Below are positions 1-7,404 of a DNA stretch of 33,344 nt, one piece after another. Origin of the DNA: CAYNFT01 sp964396535 (GTDB taxonomy: Bacteria; Chloroflexota; Dehalococcoidia; Dehalococcoidales; UBA2162); contig CAYNFT010000013.1 in the NCBI GenBank assembly GCA_964396535.1, forward strand, positions 1-33,344, read 5' to 3'. Made by a program: the position numbers and the translations under genes. The notes beneath the pieces are model-generated. The model ran no database searches. It saw only the letters and a program-made list of their open reading frames with translations, and had not been told where the DNA came from. How positions within the stretch are numbered: position 1 is the stretch's first letter; each line of letters opens with the position of its first letter.

Positions 1-77
1 AAATTTCCCCCTCCCTTTCTTTGGGTGGGGTTTAATGGGGGTGGGTTACCAAATTAGAAATCTAGGGGGTGAGGTAG
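1..77. repeat. Degenerate copy of the intergenic double-hairpin repeat (left part outside window)
   Basis: The CCCCCTCCCT / GGGTGGGG inverted pair followed by GGGGGTGGGTT and AGGGGGTGAGGT matches the second hairpin and the tail of the repeat family found throughout the window, but with many mismatches. It lies directly upstream of the tail-like gene, whose weak ribosome-binding site may come from the repeat tail. Confidence 0.5.
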
Positions 78-87
78 AAAAAGTAAA

Positions 88-2079
88 ATGAGAAACTTAA
101 CATCAACATTACTAGCCGCTCAGCAAGAAGCCAGCCATACTCCATACGTTAAGGTAGAAGCCAGGAACAAGATAGCTGGCGTGGTCAGGCTCGACTGGGA
201 GCGGTTATATACTGGCAGTGAAGATGACTATTTTCACGCCCTGACTATCCCTGGTGATGGTTCCCTTATCAGGGTCAGGATAACCCCGCCTGCCGATAGC
301 AGAAAGCTTTACCGGCAGCGGGTGGCCAACCCTGGTCCTTCATCGGATTTCGGCACCTGGACCTACACCAACCAGTATAATTGCCTTGCTGTGGCTGTTA
401 CTTCTTTAGGGGCTGAGGTCTCTATTTTCTGGATAAATTTAAACCGGGAAATCCGACACTTAAAGAGTACTGACTATGGTGTTAGCTGGGGCAGCCCTCA
501 ACTTATTGACTATTCTCCTACCACCAGTGTCAATGGCTTAGCCGCCGCCTATAAAACTAATGGTGATTTATCCATCTTCTTTGCCGACCAGGAAATCCTC
601 TATGCTAAAAAGCGTGTTGGCGGTAGCTGGCAGTCAAAAGTTGCCTGGGATAAGACTACCGATGACCTCTCAGGCGTTGCCGTCGTCTATGATGCCGACT
701 GGAATCTCATTGTTTCCGGTGAGGATTCGGCAGACAACTTTAAGCTGTGGAGCCTGGTATACGGCGATGGCGGCGATGTTACCTCAGGCACCTGGTCAGA
801 ACTCAAGGAGTTTGCCTCGGCTCCATCAGATGGTGATTTTGAGTATCATAGAGTTTTCATGGATAAGCCGGACGTCTACAGGAGCTTTTATGTTGAGAAA
901 TTTACCGGCACCGAAGCTTATTGCCGTCCTTTCTGGTCTCACTCTGTCCTTAATTCCAAGTTTCTGGATAACCTGTGGCGTGAGCCAGTTCCATTCAACC
1001 TGTCGAGTGAGTATGGCATGGCTGTGGCTCATCACGGCGATTATTGCTGGCTATCTACCCCCGATGGTGTCTGGCGTGCCGGGCTTACAGACGAAAGCAT
1101 AGATTTAACTGCTGACGTTATATCTCTGAGGCAGGAGACAGGGCTGAGCCAGGGGAGGCTGACTGTTGAACTCAGGAATGATGACGGGAGCTACGCTTCG
1201 CTGCCGTCACCGCTTGAGATAGGCTGCCAGTTAGAGGTCAGCCCGGGCTATGTTACTCCTCAGGGAAATGAGGTCAGCTCAGGACAAACCTTTGCTCTGG
1301 AAGCCTGTGAACACGTTAGCTCAGGAGGTAAAGCCAGTCTTTTCCTCCATACTCTGGATGGATGGGGGTGGATAGATGCCTGGAGAGCCAGGTGTCAGTT
1401 TCGCTGGAATAAGACCTCCAGCGAGATGAACGTTAAGCAGATGCTTGAGTTTGTCCTGGCCAGAGCTGGCTTAAAGCTTGAGGTAAAATCCCAGTCGTCG
1501 GTTATAACTGGCTACTACCCTGATTTTACCATCCACCTGAATAACAGAGGCGATACTGTCATCGCAAGACTGCTATCCTTCGTCCCTGACGTACTATTTA
1601 TTGAAGGCAACAAAGCTTATCTGGTGAACCCCCTGTCCTCTGACGATTCGGTTTATTCCTACGGACAATCTCATCCCATATTCGAGGGTAGATACCGAAA
1701 TGGAGCCTGGGGACTTAATCGGGTCCAGGTTGAGGGCTACGATTCAATAAATGACAAGCCAATAGTTGTTGATTCCTTCTCCTGGAGTCAGGTAAACAAG
1801 CTATATGACCGGCTAAACCAGCTGGAAGACAGGAATATAGATACCGTAGTCAAGGCTGAGCAGAGGGGGGAGGCTTATTTGAGGGAAGCTGAGATAGAAT
1901 CAGCCGGTGGCACTATCCGCATTCCGGTTAATTGCGGTCAGCAGCTATATGATGTTATTGACATAACTGATAGCCGGGCTGGGCTCGATGCTGAGAAGAA
2001 GAGGGTGCTCGGAATTACCCTGATTCATAATCCTCGCCGCGGCGAATATGAGCAGCGCCTGTCACTCGGGACAGTATAG
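88..2079 (+). CDS. Phage tail/baseplate-like structural protein with Asp-box repeat
   Basis: A 663-residue protein, probably a structural component of a phage tail or tail-like particle. The N-terminal third has a SxDxGxxW Asp box (STDYGVSW, about residues 126-133) typical of BNR/sialidase-type beta-propellers. The middle (about residues 350-400) has a section ending in a DDGSY motif, of the kind seen in phage hub and minor tail proteins, and the C-terminal part resembles baseplate hub modules. No catalytic sialidase set is evident, so binding or architecture is likelier than hydrolysis. The next gene also looks tail-associated, and a toxin-antitoxin cassette follows, which fits the end of a prophage or defective tail island. 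The family assignment rests on pattern recall and needs a profile search; I would not name a specific gp. Confidence 0.5.
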   Translation: MRNLTSTLLAAQQEASHTPYVKVEARNKIAGVVRLDWERLYTGSEDDYFHALTIPGDGSLIRVRITPPADSRKLYRQRVANPGPSSDFGTWTYTNQYNCLAVAVTSLGAEVSIFWINLNREIRHLKSTDYGVSWGSPQLIDYSPTTSVNGLAAAYKTNGDLSIFFADQEILYAKKRVGGSWQSKVAWDKTTDDLSGVAVVYDADWNLIVSGEDSADNFKLWSLVYGDGGDVTSGTWSELKEFASAPSDGDFEYHRVFMDKPDVYRSFYVEKFTGTEAYCRPFWSHSVLNSKFLDNLWREPVPFNLSSEYGMAVAHHGDYCWLSTPDGVWRAGLTDESIDLTADVISLRQETGLSQGRLTVELRNDDGSYASLPSPLEIGCQLEVSPGYVTPQGNEVSSGQTFALEACEHVSSGGKASLFLHTLDGWGWIDAWRARCQFRWNKTSSEMNVKQMLEFVLARAGLKLEVKSQSSVITGYYPDFTIHLNNRGDTVIARLLSFVPDVLFIEGNKAYLVNPLSSDDSVYSYGQSHPIFEGRYRNGAWGLNRVQVEGYDSINDKPIVVDSFSWSQVNKLYDRLNQLEDRNIDTVVKAEQRGEAYLREAEIESAGGTIRIPVNCGQQLYDVIDITDSRAGLDAEKKRVLGITLIHNPRRGEYEQRLSLGTV

Positions 2080-2090
2080 AGATAGTTTAT

Positions 2091-2195
2091 CCACCTCACC
2101 CCCTTTATCCTCCTCTCCTTTGAAGGAGAGGGGAAGAATGGGTTTGAAGGGGCGAAGCCCCCATAATGATAGGGGGATTAAGGGGGATGGGGTTA
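2091..2195. repeat. Composite intergenic double-hairpin repeat
   Basis: An inverted half-element (CCTCACCCCC tail, then CCTCTCCTT/AAGGAGAGG hairpin) is joined to a forward remnant (GGGGCGAAGCCCC hairpin, GGGGGATGGGGTT tail). It separates the two tail-like genes. Translation reads through it in the downstream gene's frame, which artificially extends that open frame. Confidence 0.75.
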
Positions 2196-2224
2196 AAAAT
2201 ATAAAAAGGAGACTTAAGGTTGAA

Positions 2225-2437
2225 ATGAGCTCAAGAAAAGGGATACTGAAGAGTTTTAATTCTGGTGACTATACAGCCACTGTTCAACTCGCTAGTAGCT
2301 ATAAGGTTTACCTGGAAGGTATTGCTGTAGCCCGGAATATACCAGCCTCAGAAATGACTGCGGGCAGGAAGGTAGCGGTTATCTTCTTTGATGAACACAA
2401 TGCCAAAGAAGCCGTGGTGGTCGCCGTCTATACCTAG
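2225..2437 (+). CDS. Small phage-tail-associated-like protein, 70 aa
   Basis: A compact 70-residue beta-rich protein with no signal peptide or membrane span. Pattern: a short polar N-terminus, alternating hydrophobic strands (YTATVQL, YKVYLEGIAVAR) and a C-terminal AVIFFDEHNAKEAVVVAVY strand pair. I associate this layout with small proteins beside phage tail genes, but cannot name the family. The frame is open back to 2048, but that stretch is the repeat element; ATG 2225 is preferred, with AAGGAG 13 nt upstream, a slightly long spacing. Its position behind the 663-residue tail-like protein suggests the same particle. The function is inferred from context only. Confidence 0.55.
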   Translation: MSSRKGILKSFNSGDYTATVQLASSYKVYLEGIAVARNIPASEMTAGRKVAVIFFDEHNAKEAVVVAVYT

Positions 2438-2512
2438 GTTAGCTTGTTTGCGAAATGCCGTTGTAAATTTGCAAAAAGTAGAGGAGTTTTATATAGATTT
2501 GGGGCAAACCTC

Positions 2513-2575
2513 TTGACAAATATAATATATTTGTTCAATAATCATATTGACACATGATACTATATATAGTATCAT
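2513..2575 (+). promoter_or_regulatory. Tandem promoters with two perfect palindromes upstream of hicA
   Basis: Proximal promoter: TTGACA (2547-2552), 17-bp spacer, TATCAT (2570-2575), predicted start at 2582, which is the A of the hicA ATG. A perfect 22-bp palindrome with core GATACTATATATAGTATC spans 2554-2575, covering the spacer and the -10. Distal promoter: TTGACA (2513-2518) with AATAAT (2537-2542); its spacer holds a second palindrome (2517-2533, arms CAAATATA/TATATTTG around one base). Palindromes lying inside promoters are what an autorepressing antitoxin would bind. Confidence 0.7.
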
Positions 2576-2581
2576 ATCATT

Positions 2582-2842
2582 ATGTCTAGCTCTGAAAAGC
2601 TCATTGAGAAATTTATCTACAAACAAAATAAGATTACCATAAGTGACGTTAGGAGACTTGCTGATGTTTTTGGTTATACAGAGAAGAAGAAACCAGGCAG
2701 TGAATATACCTTTCATAGAAAGGGCAGTTATCCATTCACTGCGCCTACAGTAAAGGGAAGATATGTAAAAAGAGAGTATGTGAAAAGAATTGTAATAATA
2801 CTAGGACTGGAGGAATACCTTGAAAAATCTAGAGGAGATTAA
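2582..2842 (+). CDS. hicA: HicA-like toxin (putative mRNA interferase)
   Basis: An 86-residue protein matching the small HicA alpha-beta-beta-beta-alpha (dsRBD-like) outline: an N-terminal helix, then GSEYTFHRKG (about residues 39-48), then PTVKG and the basic helix REYVKRIVIILGL. HicA toxins cut mRNA using a histidine that often follows Gly-Ser. Here that position is Glu41, and a histidine sits at residue 45, so the active site is shifted or altered. No Shine-Dalgarno precedes ATG 2582 and the predicted transcription start coincides with it, so the message is probably leaderless. The gene overlaps the HicB-like gene by 23 nt. HicA identity is supported by the partner more than by the toxin sequence alone. 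Confidence 0.65.
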   Translation: MSSSEKLIEKFIYKQNKITISDVRRLADVFGYTEKKKPGSEYTFHRKGSYPFTAPTVKGRYVKREYVKRIVIILGLEEYLEKSRGD

Positions 2843-3368
2843 GCCCGTAGAATACTACCTAGAGTTAAATTACCCAATTACTATTTACCGTGCTGAAGAA
2901 GGCGGATTCGTAGCTGAGATTGAGGACCTTCCAGGATGTCTCACTGAGGGAGAAACACTAGAAGAAACAAGTCAGAGAATTGAGGATGCCCGAAAGGATT
3001 GGATACAGGCGGCGTATGAAGACGGTGTTGAGATACCACTGCCTCGAACTGATGAGGAACACAGTGGTAAATTCATGGTTAGGATACCCAAATATTTGCA
3101 TAGACGCTTGGCAGAAAAAGCGAGACGTGAAGGGGTTAGTTTGAATCAATATGTAGAGAGTATACTATCGGCCGGTACAGCTACTCGGAGAGTTCTTGAC
3201 GAAATAAAAACTGAATTGGACAAGATTTCAAAGCAAATTGATATTCGTAGAGCCCCTACTATTCATTTGCCAATAAGCGAACCTTACGTGGTAGTAGAAG
3301 CAATAGAACAAGAATCTCCTATTCAGAGATTCTCAAAAATCAAGACTGAGGAAATGGTAGCAGCATGA
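2820..3368 (+). CDS. hicB: HicB-like antitoxin with Arc/RHH domain and long C-terminal extension
   Basis: A 182-residue antitoxin. Residues 15-80 form the HicB partial RNase-H-like domain (EEGGFVAEIEDLPGCLTEGE, then WIQAAYEDGVEIPLP). Residues 84-118 form a ribbon-helix-helix DNA-binding domain (FMVRIPKYLHRRLAEKA, SLNQYVESIL). About 64 further residues follow, with a short heptad-like helix (124-142) and a hydrophobic stretch (148-162). Most HicB proteins end soon after the RHH. The start is TTG 2820, supported by GGAGG six bases upstream inside hicA. It should neutralise the toxin and repress the palindromic promoter. Its ATGA overlap with the SecB-like gene suggests coupled translation, and the extension is a candidate chaperone-dependence tail. 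Confidence 0.8.
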   Translation: MKNLEEIKPVEYYLELNYPITIYRAEEGGFVAEIEDLPGCLTEGETLEETSQRIEDARKDWIQAAYEDGVEIPLPRTDEEHSGKFMVRIPKYLHRRLAEKARREGVSLNQYVESILSAGTATRRVLDEIKTELDKISKQIDIRRAPTIHLPISEPYVVVEAIEQESPIQRFSKIKTEEMVAA

Positions 3369-3805
3369 GTGAAGAAAAGGGTACAAAACGAACGAAATTG
3401 TTAAGCAATAAAGAGTATAATAATTTTATAAAACAAATTGAGGTTGAAGATATTCACGTTGTATCAGCTAAGACCAATATACTTGATTACTCCTATTTCC
3501 CATCCTCTGCTGAAGTCAAATGGAGAACGAAGGCGTCGTATGAGAAACAGGATGAGCAATTTAACGTTTTTCACAAGTACAATGTGACTATCTACGATAA
3601 AGAAACGAAAGAGGCTAAGGCCAAAATAATCGTTAACTTTCTGGTAATTTATTCTTCTAAGATACCTATCAGCGACGATTTATTCGCAAAATTCAAAGTG
3701 CGTAATCTACCATTGAACACATGGCCGTATTTTCGTGAATTTGTTCATAATGCCATCATGCGAATGGGTTGGCCGCCTTTTATCGCTCCAACATATGTGG
3801 CATAA
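3365..3805 (+). CDS. SecB-like chaperone of a toxin-antitoxin-chaperone system
   Basis: A 146-residue protein, close to the 150-170 of SecB. The C-terminal third carries the SecB signature layout: LPLNTWPYFREFVHNAIMR followed by MGWPPF and IAPTYV, comparable with SecB's LPxxxxxYARE...RGxFPxLxLAPVNF. The N-terminal part is a charged, beta-rich domain (SAEVKWRTKASY; NVTIYD; IIVNFLVIY). It starts at ATG 3365, overlapping the antitoxin stop by 4 nt (ATGA). Solitary SecB-like proteins encoded with toxin-antitoxin pairs are known to fold and protect the antitoxin, which makes toxin control depend on the chaperone. General protein export is the less likely role given the overlap and the lack of sec genes nearby. 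Confidence 0.72.
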   Translation: MSEEKGTKRTKLLSNKEYNNFIKQIEVEDIHVVSAKTNILDYSYFPSSAEVKWRTKASYEKQDEQFNVFHKYNVTIYDKETKEAKAKIIVNFLVIYSSKIPISDDLFAKFKVRNLPLNTWPYFREFVHNAIMRMGWPPFIAPTYVA

Positions 3806-3886
3806 TTAAGTTTGGCCTCTATTTGCCAGTTGGGCAAGCCACACAGTTTCTAGGTGTATCAGGAAAAGCCAAAACCATAGCCTGCG

Positions 3887-4579
3887 CTACGCTGGCCTGA
3901 CAAACTTGTAGCCCATGCCGTGCTCGGTGACGATAATACTCGGCAATTCAACGCTATCCCCGAGCTTCTGTCTCAGGTGCTGAATATGCACCCTCAGCAG
4001 GTCTCTGGCATCGACATACGTTTCGCCCCATACCTTTGTCAGCAGGTTCTCGTGGGTAACCAGCCGTCCCTCGTTCCTGACTAGGAGGTATAGGAGCTTG
4101 GATTCAGTGGAGGTAAGCTTTACCGGCTTCTCATCCAGCTTTACCTCATTGCTGGCGAAGTCAACTGATAGCTGGCCACTAACAAAGGGTTGCTCCTCGC
4201 TGCTAACCGATAGCCCCTGGGCACGGCGCAGCACTGCCTGCACTCGTGCTATCAGTTCAATATGGCTGAAGGGTTTGGTTATATAATCATCTGCTCCCAG
4301 CTCAAGCCCCTTGGCTACATCAGTATCCTCACTTCTTACCGTTAGCATTATCACTGGCACTTGAGAGAAGCGCCGTAGCTCACGGAGAACCTGAAAGCCA
4401 TCCATATCGGGTAAGCCTATGTCCAGGATAACCATATCAGGGTTCTCAGCTTCAATAAGCTCCAGCCCTTTAGCACCAGTAGATGCCGAAAGCAGACTGG
4501 TACCGCTCCAGCGTAGCTGGAAACACAGAGAAACAACCTCTATAATCTCAGGGGAATCATCAACTACTACTACTTTCAA
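3887..4579 (-). CDS. OmpR/PhoB-family response regulator
   Basis: A 230-residue two-domain regulator. The receiver domain has the acidic pair D7-D8, the phosphoacceptor D53 (VILDIGLPD), T80 and K102, all in expected places. The C-terminal winged-helix DNA-binding domain (about residues 130-228) includes LTSTESKLLYLLVRNEGRLV and the recognition-helix region DARDLLRVHIQHLRQKLG, close to KdpE/PhoB types. Its start overlaps the histidine kinase gene by 20 nt, so the two are a cotranscribed pair. The target genes cannot be read from the window. Confidence 0.92.
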   Translation of the reverse strand: MKVVVVDDSPEIIEVVSLCFQLRWSGTSLLSASTGAKGLELIEAENPDMVILDIGLPDMDGFQVLRELRRFSQVPVIMLTVRSEDTDVAKGLELGADDYITKPFSHIELIARVQAVLRRAQGLSVSSEEQPFVSGQLSVDFASNEVKLDEKPVKLTSTESKLLYLLVRNEGRLVTHENLLTKVWGETYVDARDLLRVHIQHLRQKLGDSVELPSIIVTEHGMGYKFVRPA

Positions 4580-5285
4580 CTGACACCACCGTTGGCAGGG
4601 AGAAGAAGAAGCTACTGCCCTGCCCGACTGTACTCTCTAACCAAATCTTACCCCCGTGGAGCTCAACGAGGAATTTAGCGATAGCTAAACCAAGTCCGCT
4701 GCTGTTGTGCATTCTATCCTCATCAAGGCGGCTAACCTGATAGTAGGGTTTAAATACCCGTTCTTGCTCCTCTGGTGAGATGCCCACCCCGGTATCGCTT
4801 ACCTGCACTACCAAACTCGCTCCATCCTGATAGGCACTAACCTTTATTTTACCTTCTTCCGCAGTAAACTTGCTGGCATTGGCTATTAGAGTTAGTAGAA
4901 TCTGCTCCAGATACTGCCTGTCTGCTCTAGCCATGGGAAGGGAATCAGGCACTTCCAGCGTCAGAAATTGTCTTCTTCTTTGAATCTCGGGGTAAAGCTG
5001 TGCGCTTACATTCTGGACAACCTCTCCAACTTCAACAGGCTCTGGTTGGAATCGGGCATTTTCAGTTAGCAATTCGCCCGTTTCTGAAAGGAGAGAGAGC
5101 CTTTCATTTATGCTGTGGGCATTTCGGATAACGCTCTGGATAAGCCTACCCAGCACGCTCTTCGCGTCTGGCTGGAGTTCTTCACCCAGGAGCTCTGCCG
5201 AAACAATAATGGCGGTGAGAGAAGTCTTGAGTTCATGTATGATAGCGTCAACGAAATCTAGCTTTTCCTTGTTCTGCTTCGTCAT
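4560..5285 (-). CDS. Sensor histidine kinase lacking a sensor or membrane domain
   Basis: A 241-residue kinase core only. The H-box has phosphoacceptor H17 (HELKTSLTAI, with Ser in place of the usual Pro); the N-box is at about N136 (LTLIANASKF), G1 at D164 (DTGVGIS), the F-box near FKPYY, and G2 at SSGLGLAIAKF (about 195-205). There is no transmembrane helix, PAS, GAF or HAMP, so any signal must come from a partner or a cytoplasmic cue. Only about 16 residues precede the histidine, which is unusually short. It overlaps the response regulator gene. A possible 33-codon membrane-peptide frame lies just upstream. Confidence 0.88.
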   Translation of the reverse strand: MTKQNKEKLDFVDAIIHELKTSLTAIIVSAELLGEELQPDAKSVLGRLIQSVIRNAHSINERLSLLSETGELLTENARFQPEPVEVGEVVQNVSAQLYPEIQRRRQFLTLEVPDSLPMARADRQYLEQILLTLIANASKFTAEEGKIKVSAYQDGASLVVQVSDTGVGISPEEQERVFKPYYQVSRLDEDRMHNSSGLGLAIAKFLVELHGGKIWLESTVGQGSSFFFSLPTVVSVESSSS

Positions 5286-5316
5286 GTCTTCTCTCTTTAA
5301 TTCAACCTATCCAGGC

Positions 5317-5418
5317 TTATCCTGGCACAACGCGTCGAAGTCCATTATAGGCTATCAATAATCCGATTATTAGTGCCACGCCGCCGACCGAAGTAGCTAA
5401 CCCCCTTAACCTTCTCAC
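5317..5418 (-). CDS. Possible single-span membrane miniprotein upstream of the kinase
   Basis: A 33-codon frame from GTG, with AAGGG seven bases upstream. It has a basic start (VRRLRG), one hydrophobic span (GGVALIIGLLIAY) and a basic end (NGLRR). The composition is what a membrane miniprotein would have, and it would sit between the XRE and kinase genes on the same strand. The evidence is only composition and placement; an inverted repeat (GTGGTC/GACCAC, 5438-5462) holding a GGAGG lies just upstream. It could be chance. Confidence 0.27.
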   Translation of the reverse strand: MRRLRGLATSVGGVALIIGLLIAYNGLRRVVPG

Positions 5419-5498
5419 AACATTACCCTTGGCACTGGTGGTCCTCCTTTTCAGATGACCACTTTTATTTCAGCGAGGCAGATATTGCCCACTGGCCA

Positions 5499-5888
5499 TT
5501 AGCTACTTTCTTCTTTGTTTGTGCCCTTGGCAATGCTCTTTAAGATAGTGAGGATTCCGATGATAGCACGCTGCATCTCAACCGGCTCTTGGGCCAGCAT
5601 TCTGGCTACATAGGGGTCCAGTCGCTCACTGCCATAGGGTGGAGTCTTCTCAGCTACCATGGGAGATTGGGGAGATAGGTATCCGGCTAAGGTAAAGAGC
5701 TCGTCCTCTTCAAAAGCTAGAGGCCTGGCAATTTTCTGCAGGATGTGGGCTGACGGGAAGCGTTCCCCTCTCTCTATGCGACCCAGGTGTGATGCCGATA
5801 CACCAGACCTGCCAGCTAGCTCTTGGAGTGTCAGCGACAGCGATATCCTTTGCTGCTTGAGTATTCCGCCCAGATGATTACTGTCCAT
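5499..5888 (-). CDS. XRE-family transcriptional regulator
   Basis: A 129-residue regulator. A helix-turn-helix at about residues 8-60 (LTLQELAGRSGVSASHLGRI, then ERGERFPS) is a clear Cro/C1-type domain. The C-terminal half is helical (MLAQEPVEMQRAIIGILTIL) and probably dimerises. A longer frame from ATG 5909 exists, but that codon lies inside the promoter spacer. The promoter predicts transcription from 5888, the A of this ATG, so a leaderless start here is preferred. A palindrome inside the promoter suggests autoregulation. It is divergent from the flavoprotein gene and upstream of the two-component genes. Confidence 0.88.
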   Translation of the reverse strand: MDSNHLGGILKQQRISLSLTLQELAGRSGVSASHLGRIERGERFPSAHILQKIARPLAFEEDELFTLAGYLSPQSPMVAEKTPPYGSERLDPYVARMLAQEPVEMQRAIIGILTILKSIAKGTNKEESS

Positions 5889-5894
5889 AATCAA

Positions 5895-5923
5895 ATTATA
5901 ATTCGCCAATTGGCAAATGTCAA
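5895..5923 (-). promoter_or_regulatory. Consensus sigma70-type promoter of the XRE gene, with operator-like palindrome
   Basis: On the minus strand, TTGACA (5918-5923), exactly 17 bp, then TATAAT (5895-5900): a perfect consensus match. The spacer contains GCCAATTGGC (5905-5914), a perfect 10-bp palindrome extendable with one mismatch per side (TTcGCCAATTGGCaAA). The start falls at 5888, on the ATG. Confidence 0.85.
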
Positions 5924-5929
5924 TAATCC

Positions 5930-5958
5930 TTGACGTCTGAAGCTGTGAATTATAAAAT
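5930..5958 (+). promoter_or_regulatory. Divergent promoter of the flavoprotein gene
   Basis: TTGACG (5930-5935), 17 bp, TAAAAT (5953-5958); predicted start near 5965. The two divergent -35 boxes are only six bases apart, so a regulator bound at the palindrome 5905-5914 could affect both. Confidence 0.6.
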
Positions 5959-5974
5959 GGCGTTGTTGAGTAAG

Positions 5975-7366
5975 ATGACTAAGAAATACGACGTTATCAT
6001 TGTGGGTGGTGGTCCAGCAGGTATCTTTGCCGCTCTAGAATTGACTCAGACATCTGGCTTAAAAGTTCTGCTTATAGAGAAGGGAAGAGATATTGATAAG
6101 CGCCAGTGCCCGGCTCGTGACAAAGGTAGTCCTTGTATTTCTTGCTCACCTTGCAATCTCGTTTGTGGTTTAGGCGGAGCTGGTGCATTCAGTGACGGTA
6201 AACTGACACTCTCACCACAGGTAGGGGGTCGGCTTTTGGACTACCTTGGGGAGAATGATACTGAAGCCCTCATAAAGAATGTTGATGAGACATATCGTAA
6301 GTTTGGTGCCTCAGATAAGCTGTATGGGGTTGGGGATGAAGTTGAGAGGATACGCAGCCAGGCTGCTCTGGCTGAATTACGATTAATAGCGGTGCCTGTT
6401 CGTCATCTTGGTACCGAACATTGTTGTTCGGTGCTCAAGGCTATGCGGGATTACCTTGTTTCACGTGTAGACTTTAAACTTGAGGCAAGGGCTTCGACTG
6501 TCATCGTTGACAACAACGAGGTGAGGGGGATTGAAACTGAGTCAGGAGACAGGTTTGATACTCGTTACCTGATTCTGGCACCGGGTAGGGAGGGGGCGGA
6601 TTGGCTATCCAAAGAAGCTAACCGGCTTAACCTAACCATGTACAATAACCCTGTTGATGTTGGGGTCAGGGTCGAGGTGCCAGTGGCAGTGATGGATGAT
6701 TTGAGCAATGTGCTATACGAGGCAAAACTGGGATTCCTATCACCACACTTTGATGACCAGATTAGAACCTTCTGTATGTGTCCTGCTGGTGAGGTCATTA
6801 TGGAATCTACCGGGGGTTGTGACCCGGTAATCACAGTTAACGGGCATAGTTATGCTGACCGTAGAAGTAATAACACTAATTTTGCTTTATTGGTGAGTAC
6901 CACCTTTACCGAGCCTTTCCGGGAGCCAATTGCCTATGGCAAGTATCTGGCCAGGCTGGCCAATATTCTCAGTGGTGGGGTGCTGGTGCAGCGTCTGGGT
7001 GACCTGATGGAGGGGCATCGTTCTACTCCAGCCCGTATTGAGCGGGGCTCAGTTCAGCCTACCTTGAAGAGTGCTACCCCGGGTGACCTTAGCTTTGTCC
7101 TTCCCTATCGTCACCTTACCGGGATTGTGGAGATGCTTCAAGCGATGGATAAGCTTGCCCCGGGGGTGGCGTCACGCCATACTTTGCTCTATGGGGTTGA
7201 GGTCAAGTTCTATTCCAGCCGACCTCAGCTTAGTTCTAACCTGGAGACTGAGGTTAGCAATATGTTTGCTATTGGTGATGGAGCTGGTGTTAGTCGTGGT
7301 TTAATCCAATCATCAGCCTCAGGTATAGTGGCCGCTCGTGAGATACTAAGACAGAGCGGGGGTTAG
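5975..7366 (+). CDS. FAD-dependent oxidoreductase, COG2509-like
   Basis: A 463-residue soluble flavoprotein. The N-terminal dinucleotide-binding motif VIIVGGGPAG is at residues 7-16. A cysteine cluster follows (C45, C54, C57, C60, C64) leading into CGLGGAGAFSDGKL, the hallmark of the uncharacterised COG2509 FAD-dependent dehydrogenases. The C-terminal GDGAGVSRGLIQSSASG closes the FAD site. The substrate is unknown in the family; the cysteines could bind a metal or cluster, or be redox active. The frame is open to a TTG at 5930, but that is the -35 box; ATG 5975 lies just behind the predicted transcript start. Control by the divergent XRE protein is likely. Confidence 0.85.
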   Translation: MTKKYDVIIVGGGPAGIFAALELTQTSGLKVLLIEKGRDIDKRQCPARDKGSPCISCSPCNLVCGLGGAGAFSDGKLTLSPQVGGRLLDYLGENDTEALIKNVDETYRKFGASDKLYGVGDEVERIRSQAALAELRLIAVPVRHLGTEHCCSVLKAMRDYLVSRVDFKLEARASTVIVDNNEVRGIETESGDRFDTRYLILAPGREGADWLSKEANRLNLTMYNNPVDVGVRVEVPVAVMDDLSNVLYEAKLGFLSPHFDDQIRTFCMCPAGEVIMESTGGCDPVITVNGHSYADRRSNNTNFALLVSTTFTEPFREPIAYGKYLARLANILSGGVLVQRLGDLMEGHRSTPARIERGSVQPTLKSATPGDLSFVLPYRHLTGIVEMLQAMDKLAPGVASRHTLLYGVEVKFYSSRPQLSSNLETEVSNMFAIGDGAGVSRGLIQSSASGIVAAREILRQSGG

Positions 7367-7404
7367 GGCCGGTTTTGGAAATACCAGGGCAAAGCAGCGG
7401 GGCG

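Noticed and set aside
560..1102. 180-codon frame in the tail-like gene
   Set aside because: Out-of-frame shadow with a leader-like composition but no start signal; the 663-residue frame explains the DNA.
2048..2224. N-terminal extension of the 70-residue protein
   Set aside because: These 59 codons are repeat DNA and the end of the previous gene; ATG 2225 has a better start context.
3806..3886. Terminator between the SecB-like gene and the response regulator gene
   Set aside because: TTGCC/GGCAA gives only a five-base stem and there is no T run on either strand.
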